This document shows, one piece after another, positions 4,590-5,951 of a stretch of 5,951 bases of DNA (position 1 is the first letter of the stretch; every line of letters begins with the position of its first letter). Origin of the DNA: Desulfobacterales bacterium (GTDB lineage: Bacteria > Desulfobacterota > Desulfobacteria > Desulfobacterales > JAFDCJ01); contig CP070771.1 of the NCBI GenBank assembly GCA_020345785.1, positions 6,624,350 to 6,630,300 of the forward strand, in the 5' to 3' direction. Under the pieces are notes generated by a model. That model made no database searches and was not told where the DNA came from. It was given only the letters and a program-made list of their open reading frames with translations. A program made the translations under genes and the position numbers.

Positions 4590-4850
4590 ATGTCAACATT
4601 AAACGATTCTGCCGAAACTACCAAACGATGCTATCGTGTCGACCGCCGCGAGATTGCCTATTTGAAATTCATTTTGGAAGCTTACGACGGGTTGGCGGTT
4701 GTCAGCACCTTGGATGCGGAAGCGGGAATCATTGCGCTGTATATCTCACCCGGCTGTGAACCGGATGTTGAGATCATTTTACAGGATTTAAATCGATATA
4801 TTATGATGGAACCGGCGCAACCGCCAATTGAATTGAAAATTGAAGATTGA
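4590..4850 (+). CDS. DUF4911-like small protein
   Basis: This 86-residue cytoplasmic protein of unknown biochemical function fits the DUF4911 family as I recall it: small proteins of about 80-90 residues, mostly from deltaproteobacteria. Visible features are YRVDRREIAYLKFILEAYDGLAVVSTLD (residues 15-42, split here as one segment of a basic start, a helix and a strand), then a short hydrophobic strand GIIALYIS (46-53), PGCE at 54-57 with a single conserved-looking cysteine, and a final helix EIILQDLNRYI (61-71). Start choice is supported by GAGG (4579-4582) seven bases before ATG; an earlier in-frame start is not needed. The last codons (PIELKIED) run into an AT-rich ATTGAA-type repeat, so the extreme C-terminus may be recent. 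It is 108 bases ahead of miaB on the same strand and probably cotranscribed. A link to tRNA modification is inferred from position alone. Confidence 0.75.
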   Translation: MSTLNDSAETTKRCYRVDRREIAYLKFILEAYDGLAVVSTLDAEAGIIALYISPGCEPDVEIILQDLNRYIMMEPAQPPIELKIED

Positions 4851-4865
4851 AAATTTATTGAATAC
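4828..4865. repeat. ATTGAA-type AT-rich repeat at the end of the DUF4911 gene
   Basis: Imperfect copies of ATTGAA/AAATTGA follow one another through the last codons and stop of the DUF4911 gene. The 11-mer GATTGAAAATT here (4845-4855) recurs at 2343-2353, just upstream of the 140-aa gene, in a similar AT-rich block. This suggests a dispersed low-complexity repeat placed at gene borders. Confidence 0.45.
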
Positions 4866-4958
4866 TGTCCTATTTATCTTAAGTGCCGATAATCTTTCAG
4901 TGGAAGTGAAAATTTGGTGTCAAATGCGACTCGTCCGGGATTTAGCACGATAAATTTA

Positions 4959-5951
4959 ATGATAAGCAAATATTTCTATATAAACACCATTGGCTGTCAA
5001 ATGAATGTCTACGACTCCGAACAGATTGCCATCCGTCTGGCGACTTTAGGTTATCAGCAGACATCGTCTCTGGAAACGGCGGATCTGGTTATTCTCAACA
5101 CCTGCACGGTCCGGGCAAAAGCCGAGCAAAAAGCCTTCAGCTTTCTGGGACGGCTCGCTAGATTGAAAAAAAAGAAACCAGGTCTTATCGTTGGTGTAGG
5201 CGGCTGTGTTGCCCAGCAGGAGGGCGCGAAAATGCTGGAGCGGGTACCGCACCTCGATCTGGTGTTCGGAACTCAGACCATTGATCGTTTACCGGCTTTA
5301 GTGCGGAAAATCGAGAAAAAACGCTGTCGCATCGTCGACGTGTCATGGTCTGAAGCTCCAGATCTGTTCGACGCCCTACCTGGTGCAGGCTATGATAATC
5401 AGGTGTCGCGTTTTGTAACCATCATGCGGGGTTGCGACAATTTTTGCACTTACTGTGTGGTTCCTTATGTAAGGGGACGGGAAACCAGCCGGCATCCGGA
5501 CAGCATTATAGAAGAAATCAAAGGATTGGTGGGAAGCGGCGTAAAAGAAATTACCCTGCTTGGACAGAATGTAAACAGTTATGGAAAAAAGGAGGGATTG
5601 TGCAGTTTTCCGGAATTGCTCGCCCGCGTTGAGACCATTGAGGGGCTTTTGCGAATTCGCTTTACCACGTCTCATCCCAAAGATCTCGATCAGGATTTAA
5701 TAAAGGCATTTAAGTCTAATGGGAAGCTGTGTAATCATATACACTTGCCGGTTCAATCAGGATCCAACCGCATGCTCAAGCGAATGAATCGCAAATATAC
5801 GCGGGAACTGTACCTTGACAAAATTAACAAACTCAGGGATACTTGTTCTGAGATAGCAATAACATCAGATATGATTGTCGGTTTTCCAGGCGAAACGGAT
5901 GCTGATTTTAATGATACACTGGATTTGATGAGGCAGGTGGAATTTGACGGT
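4959..5951 (+). CDS. miaB: tRNA-2-methylthio-N6-dimethylallyladenosine synthase MiaB, 3' part outside the window
   Basis: MiaB is a radical-SAM methylthiotransferase that converts i6A37 to ms2i6A37 in tRNAs reading UNN codons. The first 331 residues are present with no stop; the family is about 440-450, so the end of the radical SAM domain and the TRAM domain lie beyond the edge. The N-terminal UPF0004 domain has C13 (NTIGCQMN), C49 (NTCTVR) and C83 (GGCVAQ), ligands of the auxiliary iron-sulfur cluster. The radical SAM CxxxCxxC motif is C159, C163, C166 (MRGCDNFCTYCVVPY). LGQNVNSYG, FTTSHPKDL and HLPVQSGSNRMLKRMNR favour MiaB over RimO or MtaB. The ATG at 4959 aligns with the normal family start, but it has no clear Shine-Dalgarno. 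An in-frame GTG at 4917, ten bases after GGAAG, would add 14 residues. It follows the DUF4911 gene and probably shares its promoter. Confidence 0.96.
   Translation, partial: MISKYFYINTIGCQMNVYDSEQIAIRLATLGYQQTSSLETADLVILNTCTVRAKAEQKAFSFLGRLARLKKKKPGLIVGVGGCVAQQEGAKMLERVPHLDLVFGTQTIDRLPALVRKIEKKRCRIVDVSWSEAPDLFDALPGAGYDNQVSRFVTIMRGCDNFCTYCVVPYVRGRETSRHPDSIIEEIKGLVGSGVKEITLLGQNVNSYGKKEGLCSFPELLARVETIEGLLRIRFTTSHPKDLDQDLIKAFKSNGKLCNHIHLPVQSGSNRMLKRMNRKYTRELYLDKINKLRDTCSEIAITSDMIVGFPGETDADFNDTLDLMRQVEFDG

Noticed and set aside
5376..5675. Minus-strand ORFs of 99 and 68 codons within miaB
   Set aside because: They are antisense to conserved MiaB motifs and have no independent start signals.
1..5951. 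New defence, CRISPR or mobile-element system
   Set aside because: All intact genes are repair or tRNA-metabolism genes or small unknowns; no nuclease-effector pair, transposase, integrase or spaced repeat array was found.

Overview
The window reads as bacterial chromosome of roughly 47-50% GC, most likely from a sulfate-reducing deltaproteobacterium (Desulfobacterota, Desulfobacterales-like). That placement is inference from a DUF4911-type small protein directly upstream of miaB, an unusual RNase Z-like protein and the general protein style. No rRNA, tRNA, CRISPR array or intact insertion sequence was seen.

Layout. Positions 1-896 carry no full-size gene. They hold the start of a gene with a Tat (twin-arginine) export signal on the minus strand (357-479), with an excellent ribosome binding site but a broken reading frame. 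Behind it lies a long AT-rich leader with a large inverted repeat, then a consensus sigma-70 promoter (728-756, minus) framed by inverted repeats. A possible 48-codon ORF (737-883, minus) follows the metallo-hydrolase gene. Positions 897-4243 are a leftward gene set: recJ (4243 to 2525), a 198-base spacer, a 140-residue protein of unknown function (2326 to 1904), and a metallo-beta-lactamase-fold RNase Z-like protein (1904 to 897). The last two overlap in a TAATG stop/start and are probably translationally coupled. Positions 4244-4589 are a divergent intergenic region rich in hairpins and short repeats. It has an apparent rightward promoter, a rho-independent terminator with no gene before it, nested inverted repeats and a tandem 7-base repeat. 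Positions 4590-5951 run rightward: a DUF4911-like small protein, then miaB, which is cut off by the window end after 331 codons.

How the genes may work together. The intact genes are housekeeping genes of nucleic-acid metabolism: RecJ in single-strand DNA degradation during repair, MiaB in methylthiolation of A37 of tRNA, and an RNase Z-like enzyme whose relatives mature tRNA 3' ends. DUF4911 and the 140-residue protein are uncharacterised neighbours. I do not see a clear new defence or mobile system. The least explained parts are the left 900 bases (truncated exported-protein gene under a strong, possibly regulated promoter) and the structured recJ/DUF4911 intergenic region.
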